Shown here: in pieces, positions 17,729 to 27,256 of the stretch
Layout of the letters: the number at the start of each line of letters is the position of its first letter
How positions within the stretch are numbered: position 1 is the stretch's first letter
Assembly (NCBI RefSeq): GCF_020535245.1
Contig: NZ_CP084910.1
Location: 720,501 to 784,500 of the forward strand
Direction of reading: 5' to 3'
Source of the DNA: Asticcacaulis sp. AND118
GTDB lineage: Bacteria; Pseudomonadota; Alphaproteobacteria; Caulobacterales; Caulobacteraceae
DNA: 64,000 nt
The notes under the pieces: generated by a model
Databases searched by the model: none
What the model saw: only the letters and a program-made list of their open reading frames with translations
What the model was told of the DNA's origin: nothing
Position numbers and translations under genes: made by a program

Positions 17729-20700
17729 ATGACAACACCGATTCTCGGTGCGTCTTCGCACGGCCCGCGTCGTGCACTTCGTAATCTGGTCCTTTGCAGC
17801 GCGTCTGGTTTAGCGATGCTTGCGGGAGGTGCGTATGCGCAGGAAGCGGCGCCTGCGGTGGACGACAGTATTGAAACCGTTGTGGTGACGGGCGTTCGCG
17901 GTTCGCTGCAGCGTTCGATGAACATCAAGCGCAACGCGTCGGGCGTGGTCGATGCGATCACGTCTGAAGACATCGGCAAGTATCCGGACACCAACCTGGC
18001 CGAATCGGTCCAGCGCATTCCGGGCGTGTCGATCGACCGCACCAACGGCGAAGGTTCGACCGTGACCGTGCGCGGCTTCGGTCCGGGCTTCAACCTGGTG
18101 ACGCTGAATGGCCGCGTGATGCCGGCGGCGCAGATCAACGCCGTGGGTTCGGGTAACGGCACCGCCGGCGGCGGTTCGCGTAATTTCGACTTCTCCAGCA
18201 TCGCGTCGGACGGCGTGTCGGGCTTTGAAGTCTACAAGACCGGTAAGGCTCATGTCGCTTCGGGCGGCATCGGCGCGACGCTGAACATCAAGACCCTGCG
18301 TCCGATCGGCAAGTCGGGCACCTCGGGTTCGCTGTCGGCCAAGGCGGTGCACGGCGAAAACCTGATCGACGGCAAGGACTGGACGCCGGAAATCGCGGGC
18401 ACCTACAAGTGGACCAACGAAGACAACACCTTCGGCGTGGCCCTGTTCGGTCAGTTCGCCGAAAAAGACGTGGCGACGCGTCAGGCGACCCAGAACAGCT
18501 GGAACCTCGACACCCGCGATCAGTTCTACAGCCCGTCGAGCGGTCGTCTGCGCTATGCGTCGAACCAGACCACGCTGCTGACGCAGATCACCAATCCCCC
18601 GCCGGCCGGTGCGCTGGTCGCCTATCCGAACGACAGCCGTTACGCCCTGTCGGAAACGCACAATGAGCGCAGCAACCTTGTGGCCACGGCGCAATGGCGT
18701 CCGGTTGAAAACTGGCTGTTCACGGCGGATGCCCTGTACGTTCAGAACGAAGCGACCGAACTGCGCGCCGAACAGACCAACTGGTTCAACCGTCCGTTCG
18801 ACCAGATCGTGTTCGAAAAGGGCGCTTCGGGCATCTATAACGCCGTCTTCCTGCAGGAAAACCTGTCGGGCGTGAAGGACATCGGCTTTGAACAGCAGTT
18901 GGTCAGCCTCAAGAGCACGCTGAAGTCGGTAGGCTTCAACGCGGTGTGGGACATCAACGACAAGATGAGCCTGACCTTCGACGCGCATTCGTCCGAAGGC
19001 GAGGTTCTGCCGAACAATCCGGACGGTTCGACCACGGTCGCCATCTCGATCGGCGCGCCGGTGATCGCCTCGCACTCGGTGGACTTCCGCGGTGAAATCC
19101 CGGTTCAGAAATACACCATCAACGACGCGCTGCGCGGCAACAACAATGGCCGTCTCGATGCGGGCGATCTGGGCTCTCAGGTGGGTCGCACCTGGACCAA
19201 CAGCCAGACCAACAAGATCGACGAATTCAAGGTCGATTTTGCCTATGACTTCGACGGCGAAAGCCGCTTCGACGCCGGTATCGACCTGCTGAAGTCGGAA
19301 ATGACGACGACGACGGGTTCGACCTATCAGGCGCTGGGCGACTGGGGTATCTCGCGTCCGGGCGACGTGGCGCAATACGCGCCGGGCCTGATCACCACCT
19401 ATGATCTGGGGGGGCTGTTCCAGGACTTCACGCCGGGTCAGTCGAACATCGCCTTCCGCGGCAATGCGCTCGACATCTACCGCGCGCTGGCCAAGGGCTA
19501 TAACCAGTCGCTGCCGACCACCTCTTTGACGGCCAACACCATCGAAGAAGAAATCAAGGCGATCTATGGTCAGTTGACCCTGAAGGGCGACTTCCTCGGC
19601 AAGCCGGTCGGTATCGTGGCCGGTCTGCGCTACGAAAAGACCAATGTGACGGCTTCGGCCCTGCAAAGCGTCCCGACGGCCATCCGCTGGACCGCTGACA
19701 ACGACTTCGCCACCGATTTCGGCACCGGCGTCGCCACCCTCAGCAGCCAGGCGGACTACGACAACTGGCTGCCGAACCTCGACATCTCGTGGAATGTGCG
19801 CGATGACGTGACGGTGCGGGCGTCCTACTCCAAGACCATCGCGCGGGCGGCCTATGGCAACATGTACGCCACGACGACGGTCAACACGCCGCCGCGTCCG
19901 ACCGCCAACGGCACCAATCCGACGGCGTCTTCGGGCAACCCGGCCCTGCTGCCGCTGGAATCGTCGAACATCGACTTCTCGGCGGAATGGTACTACGGCC
20001 CGGCCAACTACGTGTCGATCGGCTTCTACAACAAGGACGTGGCCAACTTCATCGGCACGGGCCGCGTAACGCAGACCCTGTTCGACCTGCGTGACCCGAC
20101 CGCCGCGACGCCGGGCTCGCGCTCGGGCACGGCCAAGACCGCGCTGGGTGAACTGGGTCAATCGCCGACCGACGTCAACCTGTTCACCATGACCGCCCTG
20201 GTCATCAAGAACAACGGCAACACGACGGCGGCCAAGAACGAGTACACCGCCAACTCGACCAACGGTAACCTCAATCAGGCCTTCGTGGACCAGATCCTCG
20301 CCGCCTATGACATTACCGCCAATTCGAGCGATCCGCTGTTCAACTTCGACACCGCCATTCCGGTCAATAACAAGACCGCGAACATCCACGGCTTCGAACT
20401 GGCCATCCAGCACTTCTTCGGCGACAGCGGTTGGGGTGTGTCGGGCAGCATGACGACGGTTGAAGGCGACATCGGCTTCGACAACTCGGCGGCGCCGGGC
20501 ACGCTTCAGTTCCCGCTGCTGGGCCTGTCGGACACCTACAACGTCACCCTGATCTACGACAAGGGTCCGCTGTCGGGTCGTCTGGCCTATAACTGGCGCG
20601 ACAAGTACATCGCCAACACCAATGTCGGCGCGCAGGGCGACCCGCAGTACTTCGAGGAGTTCGGCGTGCTGGACGCCTCGGTCAACTACACGGTGACGCC

Positions 20701-20836
20701 GAACATCCAGATCACCTTCGAAGGTCTCAACCTGACCAAGGAGCACATCCGCCAGTACGGCCGCGACACCTCCAACATCTACTTCGCTCAGGAACTCGAT
20801 ACCAGATACCAAATCGGCGTCCGATATAAGTTCTAA
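17729..20836 (+). CDS. TonB-dependent outer-membrane receptor (carbohydrate type)
   Basis: A 1035-aa receptor starting at the ATG with a GGGAGGAAAA site. Signal peptide at about residues 1-38, a TonB-box-like ETVVVTG, then the plug domain (YPDTNLAESVQRIPGVSIDR and TVRGFGP) and a 22-strand-type barrel ending in the aromatic YKF. The long form with a GSLQRSMNIKRN start is the class found in Caulobacterales and Sphingomonadales beside SapC and tryptophan-halogenase genes, generally implicated in uptake of oligosaccharides or other large nutrients. Regulation by a LacI-type repressor is suggested by the upstream palindrome. It is followed by a strong hairpin and then sapC. Confidence 0.95.
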   Translation: MTTPILGASSHGPRRALRNLVLCSASGLAMLAGGAYAQEAAPAVDDSIETVVVTGVRGSLQRSMNIKRNASGVVDAITSEDIGKYPDTNLAESVQRIPGVSIDRTNGEGSTVTVRGFGPGFNLVTLNGRVMPAAQINAVGSGNGTAGGGSRNFDFSSIASDGVSGFEVYKTGKAHVASGGIGATLNIKTLRPIGKSGTSGSLSAKAVHGENLIDGKDWTPEIAGTYKWTNEDNTFGVALFGQFAEKDVATRQATQNSWNLDTRDQFYSPSSGRLRYASNQTTLLTQITNPPPAGALVAYPNDSRYALSETHNERSNLVATAQWRPVENWLFTADALYVQNEATELRAEQTNWFNRPFDQIVFEKGASGIYNAVFLQENLSGVKDIGFEQQLVSLKSTLKSVGFNAVWDINDKMSLTFDAHSSEGEVLPNNPDGSTTVAISIGAPVIASHSVDFRGEIPVQKYTINDALRGNNNGRLDAGDLGSQVGRTWTNSQTNKIDEFKVDFAYDFDGESRFDAGIDLLKSEMTTTTGSTYQALGDWGISRPGDVAQYAPGLITTYDLGGLFQDFTPGQSNIAFRGNALDIYRALAKGYNQSLPTTSLTANTIEEEIKAIYGQLTLKGDFLGKPVGIVAGLRYEKTNVTASALQSVPTAIRWTADNDFATDFGTGVATLSSQADYDNWLPNLDISWNVRDDVTVRASYSKTIARAAYGNMYATTTVNTPPRPTANGTNPTASSGNPALLPLESSNIDFSAEWYYGPANYVSIGFYNKDVANFIGTGRVTQTLFDLRDPTAATPGSRSGTAKTALGELGQSPTDVNLFTMTALVIKNNGNTTAAKNEYTANSTNGNLNQAFVDQILAAYDITANSSDPLFNFDTAIPVNNKTANIHGFELAIQHFFGDSGWGVSGSMTTVEGDIGFDNSAAPGTLQFPLLGLSDTYNVTLIYDKGPLSGRLAYNWRDKYIANTNVGAQGDPQYFEEFGVLDASVNYTVTPNIQITFEGLNLTKEHIRQYGRDTSNIYFAQELDTRYQIGVRYKF

Positions 20837-20857
20837 ATCCCCTGAGTGCCTGAGTGG

Positions 20858-20885
20858 GAAAGGCCGCGGGCGACCGCGGCCTTTC
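20858..20885 (+). terminator. Hairpin terminator after TonB receptor
   Basis: A perfect 12-base-pair stem (GAAAGGCCGCGG / CCGCGGCCTTTC) with a GCGA tetraloop, 21 bases after the receptor stop. The T-tract is interrupted (CTGTCTTGCTCTT), so some read-through into sapC is plausible. Confidence 0.8.
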
Positions 20886-20950
20886 CTGTCTTGCTCTTGC
20901 CGTCTCGCGCAGGAGGCGTAAGTTGTTCCGTGTCCAGTGAAAGTGCCCGC

Positions 20951-21655
20951 ATGTCCAACGCCGTTCTTCTCGATAATGTCAAGCATCACGACCTGAGGGT
21001 CATAGGCGGCCACGGCCAGTCCTTCGGCGACAGCGTCAACGAAATTCCCGTCTTCGCGACTGAGTTTGCCGAGCTTCAGCGCGACTATCCGCTCTATTTT
21101 CGCGAAGCCGAGGGGGGCGGGTTTCAGGCCTTTGCCCTGCTGGGTCTCGACAAGGACGAGAACCTCTTTCTGGCCGACGGTCAGTGGCAGGCGCGCCACG
21201 TCCCGGCCATGAGCCAGCGCGGGCCCTTCCTTATCGGGATGCGCGACGATGGCCCCATGCTGATGGTCGATCTCGACCACCCCCGCCTCAGCCGCAGCGA
21301 AGGCGAGCCGGTCTTTCTGCCGCACGGCGGCAATGCGCCCGCTCTGGAGCGCCACATGCGCGCGCTGCGCACCATCCATCAGGGTGTCGAAATCAATGCC
21401 GCCATGTTCGCCGCCCTTCAGGCCGAGGGCCTGATCGCGCCGGTGGAAATCGCCATCCGCCTCGACGACACCACCGAATACAAGATGCCGGGCCTGTTCT
21501 CGATCAGTCAGGAGGCCCTGTCGTCGTTGAGCGGGGAGGCCTTGGAACGTCTGAACCGCGCCGGCTTCCTGTCGCTGGCCTTTCAGGTCGTGGCGTCGAT
21601 GGGCAATATGGCCCGCATCATCGAACTGAAGAACCGCAAGCGGGCCGGGGTGTAA
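20951..21655 (+). CDS. SapC family protein
   Basis: A 234-aa protein of the SapC family, named after a Campylobacter S-layer locus; no enzymatic role is established. Family features are a central FLIGMRDDGPMLMVD segment and the conserved order of the C-terminal helix. The start at 20951 is chosen because upstream in-frame codons run through the receptor terminator. The next gene begins on the last base of its stop codon (TAATG), so sapC, the cupin and the halogenase form one unit. In these loci SapC always accompanies a TonB receptor and halogenase, pointing to a shared role in envelope or nutrient handling. Confidence 0.88.
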   Translation: MSNAVLLDNVKHHDLRVIGGHGQSFGDSVNEIPVFATEFAELQRDYPLYFREAEGGGFQAFALLGLDKDENLFLADGQWQARHVPAMSQRGPFLIGMRDDGPMLMVDLDHPRLSRSEGEPVFLPHGGNAPALERHMRALRTIHQGVEINAAMFAALQAEGLIAPVEIAIRLDDTTEYKMPGLFSISQEALSSLSGEALERLNRAGFLSLAFQVVASMGNMARIIELKNRKRAGV

Positions 21656-22689
21656 TGGCCGGAATTACACGTCGCACCGAGGTCCTGACCGGCGTGTCCG
21701 CGGACGCCATTCCCTTCGACACGCTGATGGAGGGGCAAAGGCCTGTCGTGCTCAAAGGCGTAGCGCGTGACTGGCCGCTGGTGCGCGACGGTCTGAACAG
21801 CCCCCGGGCAGCCATGGATCACCTGCGGCGTTTCTATCAGGGACGGCCCGTGACCGCCTATACGGGCGCGCCGGAAATTGGCGGGCGGTTCTTCTATCGC
21901 GAAGATATGGGCGGACTGAATTTCAGCGCCGCGCGCACCGATCTGGGGGCGTTTCTTGACGCCGTGGCGGCGCACCTCGATGACCCCGCGCCGCCCTGCT
22001 TTTATATCGGTTCGACCGATCTGGGTTTGTATCTGCCGGGCCTGCGCGAGGCGGGCAACGAGCTTATGCTGAACCATTCCATGTTCGCCGCCTATCCGCC
22101 GCTGGCCAGTATCTGGATCGGCAATCGCACCACGGCGACCTGCCATTTCGACATGTCGCATAATATCGCCGTCTGTGTCGCCGGGCGGCGGCGCTTCACA
22201 CTGTTCCCGCCGGATCAGGTCGAGAATCTCTATCCCGGCCCCCTGGAGCCGACGCCGGGGGGGCAGGTGGTCAGTCTGGTCGATTTCCGCGATCCGGATT
22301 ACGACCGGTTTCCGGGTTTCCGTGCCGCCGAGTCCGCCGGTCAGGTGGCCGAGATGGAGCCCGGCGACATCCTCTTTTACCCGGCCCTGTGGTGGCACCA
22401 TGTCGAGGCGCTGGGGCCCTTCAACATCCTCATCAATTACTGGTGGAACACCTCGCCCGCCTTTATGGACACGCCGATGAACACCCTGCTGCACGGCCTG
22501 CTCAGCCTGCGCGACCGGCCGGAGCCGGAAAAGGCCGCGTGGAAGGCGCTGTTCGACTATTACATTTTCGGGCCTTCCGAGCGCGCCGGGGCGCATATCC
22601 CCGAAACGGCGCGTGGGGCGTTGGGGACGCTGGACGAGATGACGGCGCGGCGTCTGCGCGCGCAACTGCTGCAAAAACTGAATCGCTGA
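21655..22689 (+). CDS. Cupin-like (JmjC/cupin_8) oxygenase-type protein
   Basis: A 344-aa protein of the cupin_8/JmjC-like family of Fe(II)/2-oxoglutarate hydroxylases. The metal facial triad is visible as HFD near residue 164 (TATCHFDMSHN) and a later His in WWHHVEALG near residue 246; the segment DILFYPALWWHH matches the family. Known relatives hydroxylate protein or small-molecule side chains. The substrate here is unknown; its place between SapC and a flavin halogenase suggests that both enzymes may modify the same compound. The frame is open upstream into sapC, but the ATG overlapping the sapC stop is the natural start. Confidence 0.85.
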   Translation: MAGITRRTEVLTGVSADAIPFDTLMEGQRPVVLKGVARDWPLVRDGLNSPRAAMDHLRRFYQGRPVTAYTGAPEIGGRFFYREDMGGLNFSAARTDLGAFLDAVAAHLDDPAPPCFYIGSTDLGLYLPGLREAGNELMLNHSMFAAYPPLASIWIGNRTTATCHFDMSHNIAVCVAGRRRFTLFPPDQVENLYPGPLEPTPGGQVVSLVDFRDPDYDRFPGFRAAESAGQVAEMEPGDILFYPALWWHHVEALGPFNILINYWWNTSPAFMDTPMNTLLHGLLSLRDRPEPEKAAWKALFDYYIFGPSERAGAHIPETARGALGTLDEMTARRLRAQLLQKLNR

Positions 22690-22699
22690 GGGGAAAGAC

Positions 22700-24172
22700 A
22701 TGCCACCGATCAAGAAGGTAGTGATTGCCGGCGGCGGCACGGCGGGCTGGTGCGCGGCGGCGGCCCTGTCGAAGCTGCTGGGCTCTGTGCTCGACATCAC
22801 CCTGATCGAGTCGGAAGAGATCGGCATTGTCGGCGTAGGTGAGGCGACCATCCCCACCGCGCGCACCTTCCACCACTTCCTCGGCATCGACGAGCGCGCC
22901 TTCCTTAAGGCGACCAATGCCACCTACAAGCTGGGTATCGCCTTCGAGAACTGGGCGCGCGATGGCGACCGCTACATCCACTCCTTCGGCGAGATCGGCA
23001 AATCCAACTGGATGGCCCCGTTCCACCACGTGTGGATGGCGGCGCGCGACAAGGGCTTCGGCGGCGATCTGGGCGATTATTGTTTCGAGCTTCAGGCGGC
23101 GGAAGAGGGCAAGTTCTTCACCTCGGATACGGCGCGCATCAACTACGCCTACCACTTCGACGCCGTGCTTTATGGGCGGTTCCTGCGGCAATTCAGCGAG
23201 GCCAACGGCGCCAGACGCATCGAAGGCCGCATCCGCCAGGTGCGTCAGGACAGCGAGAGCGGCTTCATCACCGGGCTGGAGCTGGAGTCGGGTGAAGTCA
23301 TCGACGGCGATCTGTTTATCGACTGCACGGGCTTCAAGGGGCTGCTGATCGAGGAGACTTTGAAGACCGGCTTCGAGGACTGGAGCCACTGGCTGCCGAC
23401 CGACCGGGCGCTGGCCGTGCAGACCGCGTCGGCAGGTCGGCTCGATCCCTATACGCGGGCGGTGGCGCACGGCGAAGGCTGGCGCTGGCGCATCCCGTTG
23501 CAGAACCGCGTCGGCAACGGACTGGTCTATTCCAGCGCGCACCTGTCGGATGAGGCGGCGCGCGAGCGGCTGCTGAGTCTGCTCGACGCCGAGCCGCTGA
23601 CTGAGCCGCGTTTGATCCGCTACCGCACCGGGCGGCGCAGGAAGATATGGAACAAGAACTGCCTGACGGTCGGTCTGTCGAGCGGCTTCATCGAGCCGCT
23701 GGAATCGACCAGTATCCACCTGTTCCAGGTCGCCGTGACGCGGCTGATTCAGATGTTCCCCTTCGGCGGCATCACCGAGGCGGTGACCGATCATTATAAC
23801 GACATAGCGCGGCGCGAGATCGAAAAGGTGCGCGATTTCGTGGTGCTGCACTACAAGCTGACCCAGCGCGACGACACGGATTTCTGGCGCGAGCGGCGCG
23901 AGATGAGCGTGCCCGACAGCCTGACCGAGCGGCTGGAGATGTTCCGCGAGCAGGCCCACGCCTGGCAGGCGGCGGACGACCTGTTCCGCGTCGATTCCTG
24001 GGTGCAGGTCCTGCTGGGGCAGAGACTGGAGCCAAAGTCGCATCACGCCATCGGCAGCCTGATGAGCGATGCGCAACTGCGTCAGGCGCTCGACGGACTG
24101 AAAAGCCATATCACGCGCACCGTCGCGGCCATGCCGACGCACGAGGCGTTTTTGAAAAGCTATCTGGCGTAA
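22700..24172 (+). CDS. Flavin-dependent tryptophan halogenase family protein
   Basis: A 490-aa flavoprotein. FAD-binding GGGTAGW is at residues 11-17, the catalytic lysine equivalent to PrnA Lys79 is Lys77 (NATYKLG), the GWRWRIP motif (halogenase WxWxIP) is near residue 257, and the GFIEPLEST segment supplies the conserved Glu. All residues needed for hypohalous-acid chemistry are present. Homologues in TonB-receptor loci have no proven substrate and may halogenate indoles or other aromatics. It follows the cupin gene by 10 bases and needs a separate flavin reductase, not seen nearby. Confidence 0.92.
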   Translation: MPPIKKVVIAGGGTAGWCAAAALSKLLGSVLDITLIESEEIGIVGVGEATIPTARTFHHFLGIDERAFLKATNATYKLGIAFENWARDGDRYIHSFGEIGKSNWMAPFHHVWMAARDKGFGGDLGDYCFELQAAEEGKFFTSDTARINYAYHFDAVLYGRFLRQFSEANGARRIEGRIRQVRQDSESGFITGLELESGEVIDGDLFIDCTGFKGLLIEETLKTGFEDWSHWLPTDRALAVQTASAGRLDPYTRAVAHGEGWRWRIPLQNRVGNGLVYSSAHLSDEAARERLLSLLDAEPLTEPRLIRYRTGRRRKIWNKNCLTVGLSSGFIEPLESTSIHLFQVAVTRLIQMFPFGGITEAVTDHYNDIARREIEKVRDFVVLHYKLTQRDDTDFWRERREMSVPDSLTERLEMFREQAHAWQAADDLFRVDSWVQVLLGQRLEPKSHHAIGSLMSDAQLRQALDGLKSHITRTVAAMPTHEAFLKSYLA

Positions 24173-24173
24173 A

Positions 24174-24200
24174 GGTCGCGGGGTAGCGCGCCCCGCGACC
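24174..24200. terminator. Convergent hairpin between halogenase and EF-hand gene
   Basis: A perfect 10-base-pair stem (GGTCGCGGGG / CCCCGCGACC) with a 7-base loop immediately after the halogenase stop and 12 bases before the EF-hand gene stop. No long T-tract follows; a bidirectional role is likely. Confidence 0.65.
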
Positions 24201-24212
24201 GAAAATCAGGGA

Positions 24213-24476
24213 TCAGTGACCCGCCTTCGCCTTTTCCTTGGCTTTGTAGGCGATCATCTCTTCCTTAGAGATCATCTTGTCGCCATTGGTGTCGGCTTCC
24301 ATGAACATCTTGTCGGCGGCCGCACGGTGCTCTTCCATGCTGACCATGCCGTCGCCATTGGTGTCCATCTTCTTCAGATGGTCTTCGACCATCTTCGTCT
24401 TGTCGCCTTCGCCGGCGAAAGCGGGGGCGGAAAGGGCGAGACCCAGGGCACAGACGGCTGCAAGCGCTTTTTTCAT
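24213..24476 (-). CDS. Small secreted EF-hand calcium-binding protein
   Basis: An 87-aa protein with a clear signal peptide (about residues 1-21, cleavage after AFA) followed by two EF-hand loops, DTNGDGMVSMEE near 38-49 and DTNGDKMISKEE near 62-73, each with the D-x-N-G-D ligands and terminal Glu needed for Ca2+. The tail is rich in Lys and Ala. It is exported to the periplasm or beyond; its partner is unknown. It is monocistronic and converges on the halogenase operon. Confidence 0.92.
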   Translation of the reverse strand: MKKALAAVCALGLALSAPAFAGEGDKTKMVEDHLKKMDTNGDGMVSMEEHRAAADKMFMEADTNGDKMISKEEMIAYKAKEKAKAGH

Positions 24477-24606
24477 AAGGCTATCCTCTCTGAATGACTG
24501 ATACTGCCGGGGAGATATTCCGCGACGGCGCTTTCATATCCGGAGAATAATCAGGCCTCGATACGCTTTTTACGCGAATCTGTGCGGCTGTCCGAAGGCG
24601 GCCTAT

Positions 24607-26235
24607 TCAGGCCCGGTCGAGGATTTCGCGGACCTTGGCCCCCAGTTCCTCGATGGTGAAGGGTTTGCCGATCAGATCGACCCCGACATCGAGCGTACCG
24701 TTGTGCACGACAGCATTGCGGGTATAGCCGGTAGTGAACAGCACCCTGAGATTTGGCTGCCGCAGCTTTGCCTCGCGCGCCAGCTTGGCGCCGTTGATGT
24801 CGGGCATGACCACATCGGTGAACAGGAGCGCGATGTCGGAACGCGCTTCGATGATCGACAGGGCCGCCAGGGCGCTGTCGGCTTCCAGCACGCGATAGCC
24901 TAATTCGGTCAGGGCATCGACGCTGAATTGCCGCACGATGGCCTCGTCCTCGACGACGAGAATGGTTTCCTGAAACTCGCCCATCGGCAACTGACCGGCT
25001 TCGGCCGCGACTTCGACATCCTCTGTGACGGTCGTCACACGCGGCATGTAGATCTTGACCGTCGTGCCGACACCGGGCTCGGAATAGATTTTCACGTGCC
25101 CGCCGGACTGTTTGACGAAGCCGTAGACCTGACTGAGCCCCAGACCTGTGCCCTTGCCGACCTCTTTGGTGGTGAAGAAGGGGTCGAAGGCCTTGGCCAC
25201 CACCTCATCCGGCATACCGGTGCCGGTGTCGGTCACGGCGATCATCACGTACTGACCGGAAATGGCCCCCAGATTGGCCGCGGCATAGCGGTCGTCCAGC
25301 CAGGTGTTCTGCGTCTCGATGGTCAGCTTGCCGCCGTCCGGCATGGCGTCGCGGGCATTGATGGCGAGATTGAGTATAACGTTTTCGAGCTGGTTGGGAT
25401 CGGCGTGGGTGCGCCACATGCCGCCCGACAGGACGGTTTCCAGCTTGATATGACCGCCCAGCGAATGCCGCAGCAGGTCGGACATGCCGGACACCAGCCG
25501 GTTGATCTCGATGGGTTCCGGGCGCAGGGGCTGCTGCCGCGAAAAAGCCAGCAGGCGCTGGGTCAGGGTGGCGGCCCGCTTGGCGCCTTCCATGGCCGAC
25601 TCGACGTAGCGTTTGGCGCGCGGATCGGTTTCGCCAACTCGGCGCAACAGCAGGTCCAGCGAGCCGATGACGACGGCCAGCATATTGTTGAAATCGTGGG
25701 CGATGCCACCGGTGAGCTGACCCACGGCCTCCATCTTCTGGGCCTGACGCAGGGCCTCGTCCACGGCCTCGCGTTCGGCCAGAGTGTCGGCGATGCGGCG
25801 CTCCAGCGTCTCGTTCAGTTCGCGCTGAGCGGCTTCGGCGCGGATACGGTCGGTGATGTCGTTAAACAGCACGGCCACATGGGGTTCGTGCGGGTCGCCG
25901 ACCTTAAAGGCCGACACTTCCAGATGGCGGCCGGTGGCCACCAGTTCGCGGCGGAAGCGGATCGGATTGCCCGTCTTGAGAACGCCGCCGTAAAGCTCGA
26001 CCCAGCCGTCGGCTTCGTCAGGCACCATTTCGCGCACCTTCTGCCCGACGACATCGGGGATGCCGGCATGGCGCTCATAGGCCGCGTTGGCCTCGATATG
26101 GATATAGTCGCTCATCGGGCCGTGCGGGCCGTCGAAGAATTCGATGATGCAAAAGCCCTCGTCCATGGACTCGAACAGGTTGCGATAGCGGTCGCGACCG
26201 GGTGTCTCCGCAGGGGTGCGGTTATCGTCGTTCAT
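24607..26235 (-). CDS. PAS hybrid sensor histidine kinase
   Basis: About 542 aa from the ATG at 26235; an in-frame TTG three codons upstream is less likely. No membrane helix. A PAS domain occupies roughly residues 18-135 ([14 protein letters not shown]), followed by a short coiled coil, HisKA with phospho-acceptor His180 ([13 protein letters not shown]/NtrB-like type), HATPase_c with the [13 protein letters not shown] lid and a C-terminal receiver with Asp in [12 protein letters not shown]. This class usually signals to an orphan response regulator. It stands alone, divergent from tRNA-Ala. Confidence 0.93.
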   Translation of the reverse strand: MNDDNRTPAETPGRDRYRNLFESMDEGFCIIEFFDGPHGPMSDYIHIEANAAYERHAGIPDVVGQKVREMVPDEADGWVELYGGVLKTGNPIRFRRELVATGRHLEVSAFKVGDPHEPHVAVLFNDITDRIRAEAAQRELNETLERRIADTLAEREAVDEALRQAQKMEAVGQLTGGIAHDFNNMLAVVIGSLDLLLRRVGETDPRAKRYVESAMEGAKRAATLTQRLLAFSRQQPLRPEPIEINRLVSGMSDLLRHSLGGHIKLETVLSGGMWRTHADPNQLENVILNLAINARDAMPDGGKLTIETQNTWLDDRYAAANLGAISGQYVMIAVTDTGTGMPDEVVAKAFDPFFTTKEVGKGTGLGLSQVYGFVKQSGGHVKIYSEPGVGTTVKIYMPRVTTVTEDVEVAAEAGQLPMGEFQETILVVEDEAIVRQFSVDALTELGYRVLEADSALAALSIIEARSDIALLFTDVVMPDINGAKLAREAKLRQPNLRVLFTTGYTRNAVVHNGTLDVGVDLIGKPFTIEELGAKVREILDRA

Positions 26236-26363
26236 GGAGTGCAATCTGCGCCGTGTAAAGATGACGACACCCTATAGACGCCCCTTGGCGGCGCAAGCTC
26301 TATTGCGTCCTCAGTCATGTCTCATTTGAGTACCACGCGGAAGCGCAGGCTGCGTTCCGGGCA

Positions 26364-26399
26364 ATAAAAAACGGCTCCCTCTTCGCGAGGCAAGCCGTT
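26364..26399 (-). terminator. Rho-independent terminator of tRNA-Ala
   Basis: On the minus strand a stem of AACGGCT/AGCCGTT plus an inner CCTC/GAGG is followed by a T6 tract; it lies 18 bases beyond the tRNA 3' end. Confidence 0.85.
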
Positions 26400-26416
26400 G
26401 GTTTCATCCCGACGAA

Positions 26417-26492
26417 TGGTGGAGCTAAGCGGATTCGAACCGCTGACCTCCTCATTGCGAACGAGGCGCTCTACCAACTGAGCTATAGCCCC
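26417..26492 (-). tRNA. tRNA-Ala (anticodon CGC)
   Basis: A 76-nt cloverleaf with encoded CCA. The acceptor GGGGCTA pairs with TAGCTCC (one G-T pair), the D arm has AGTTGGTAGA, the anticodon stem CCTCG/TGAGG encloses loop TTCGCAA giving anticodon CGC (reads GCG), and the T arm has GGTTCGAATCC. Confidence 0.96.
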
Positions 26493-26618
26493 ATCCGTCG
26501 TGGAAGGCGTCTTTTAATCGAACGTCGGAGACTGTCAAGTCGGGTTTGACTTGTTATAGCTACGGACGCCGCTATATTCATAAAAAGGCCGGGCAAGGCC
26601 GGTTCCCAAGGGTTTTCC

Positions 26619-26927
26619 ATGATCGATTTCGTTTTCTTCGTTCTCAACGGTATTCTGTCCTTCGCCGTGTGGGTGATCATCATCAGCGCGATCCTGAGCT
26701 GGCTGGTGGCCTTCAATGTCATCAACACGCGCAATCCGGGCGTCTTCCGCTTCATGGAAATGCTGGACCGCCTGACCTACCCGATCCTTGAGCCTTTTCG
26801 TCGCATAATCCCGAATCTGGGCGGCATCGACATCAGCCCAATCATCGCCATCCTGATCATTCAGGGGATGCAGCGTTATCTCCTGCCGATGGCGCGCGAG
26901 AGCCTGTACCGTTTGACGGGGATGTAA
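26619..26927 (+). CDS. YggT family membrane protein
   Basis: A 102-aa protein with two hydrophobic helices (about 5-30 and 68-90) joined by the conserved loop [14 protein letters not shown], diagnostic for YggT. The family sits in the inner membrane and is linked to osmotic tolerance, cell division or membrane integrity in different bacteria. It is followed after one base by a DUF167 gene, a pairing (yggT-yggU) common across proteobacteria. Confidence 0.93.
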   Translation: MIDFVFFVLNGILSFAVWVIIISAILSWLVAFNVINTRNPGVFRFMEMLDRLTYPILEPFRRIIPNLGGIDISPIIAILIIQGMQRYLLPMARESLYRLTGM

Positions 26928-26928
26928 T

Positions 26929-27201
26929 TTGGCCCGGCTGGTCGTGCGTCTGACGCCCAAGGCGGCGTCGGACCGGATCGATGGCTGGGAGAGCGATGCG
27001 CAGGGGCGGGCGTACCTCAAGGTGCGCGTGACCGCCCCGCCTATCGAAGGCCGCGCTAACGAAGCGCTGATCGCCTTTCTGGCCAAGCGGTTGAAGGTGC
27101 CGAAGTCCCGTCTGTCGCTGGTCTGCGGGGACACTTCGCGTCTCAAGCAGATCGAGATCGAAGACATGGACGAGGCGGAATTAAAGGCATTGCTGACATG
27201 A
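26929..27201 (+). CDS. DUF167 (YggU) family protein
   Basis: A 90-aa protein whose conserved core VTAPPIEGRANEALIAFLAK defines DUF167. The start is a TTG one base after the yggT stop; no ATG is available before the conserved domain. Function is unknown; structural relatives bind nucleic acid weakly. A strong terminator starts on the last base of its stop codon. Confidence 0.92.
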   Translation: MARLVVRLTPKAASDRIDGWESDAQGRAYLKVRVTAPPIEGRANEALIAFLAKRLKVPKSRLSLVCGDTSRLKQIEIEDMDEAELKALLT

Positions 27202-27234
27202 AAAACCCCGCCGGAACGCTCCGGCGGGGTTTTT
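27201..27234. terminator. Bidirectional rho-independent terminator
   Basis: An A5 tract, a perfect stem CCCCGCCGGA..TCCGGCGGGG and a T5 tract between the convergent DUF167 and leuB genes; it suits both strands. Confidence 0.92.
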
Positions 27235-27256
27235 CATGTGGCGCGGTACGAAAGCT

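Noticed and set aside
17810-21379. A 1189-codon open frame on the minus strand
   Set aside because: It is antisense to the TonB receptor and sapC, which have clear motifs, signal peptide and ribosome sites; the frame is kept open only by GC-rich codon bias.
22502-24142. A 546-codon minus-strand open frame
   Set aside because: It mirrors the tryptophan halogenase, whose catalytic motifs are intact; the antisense product shows no family features.
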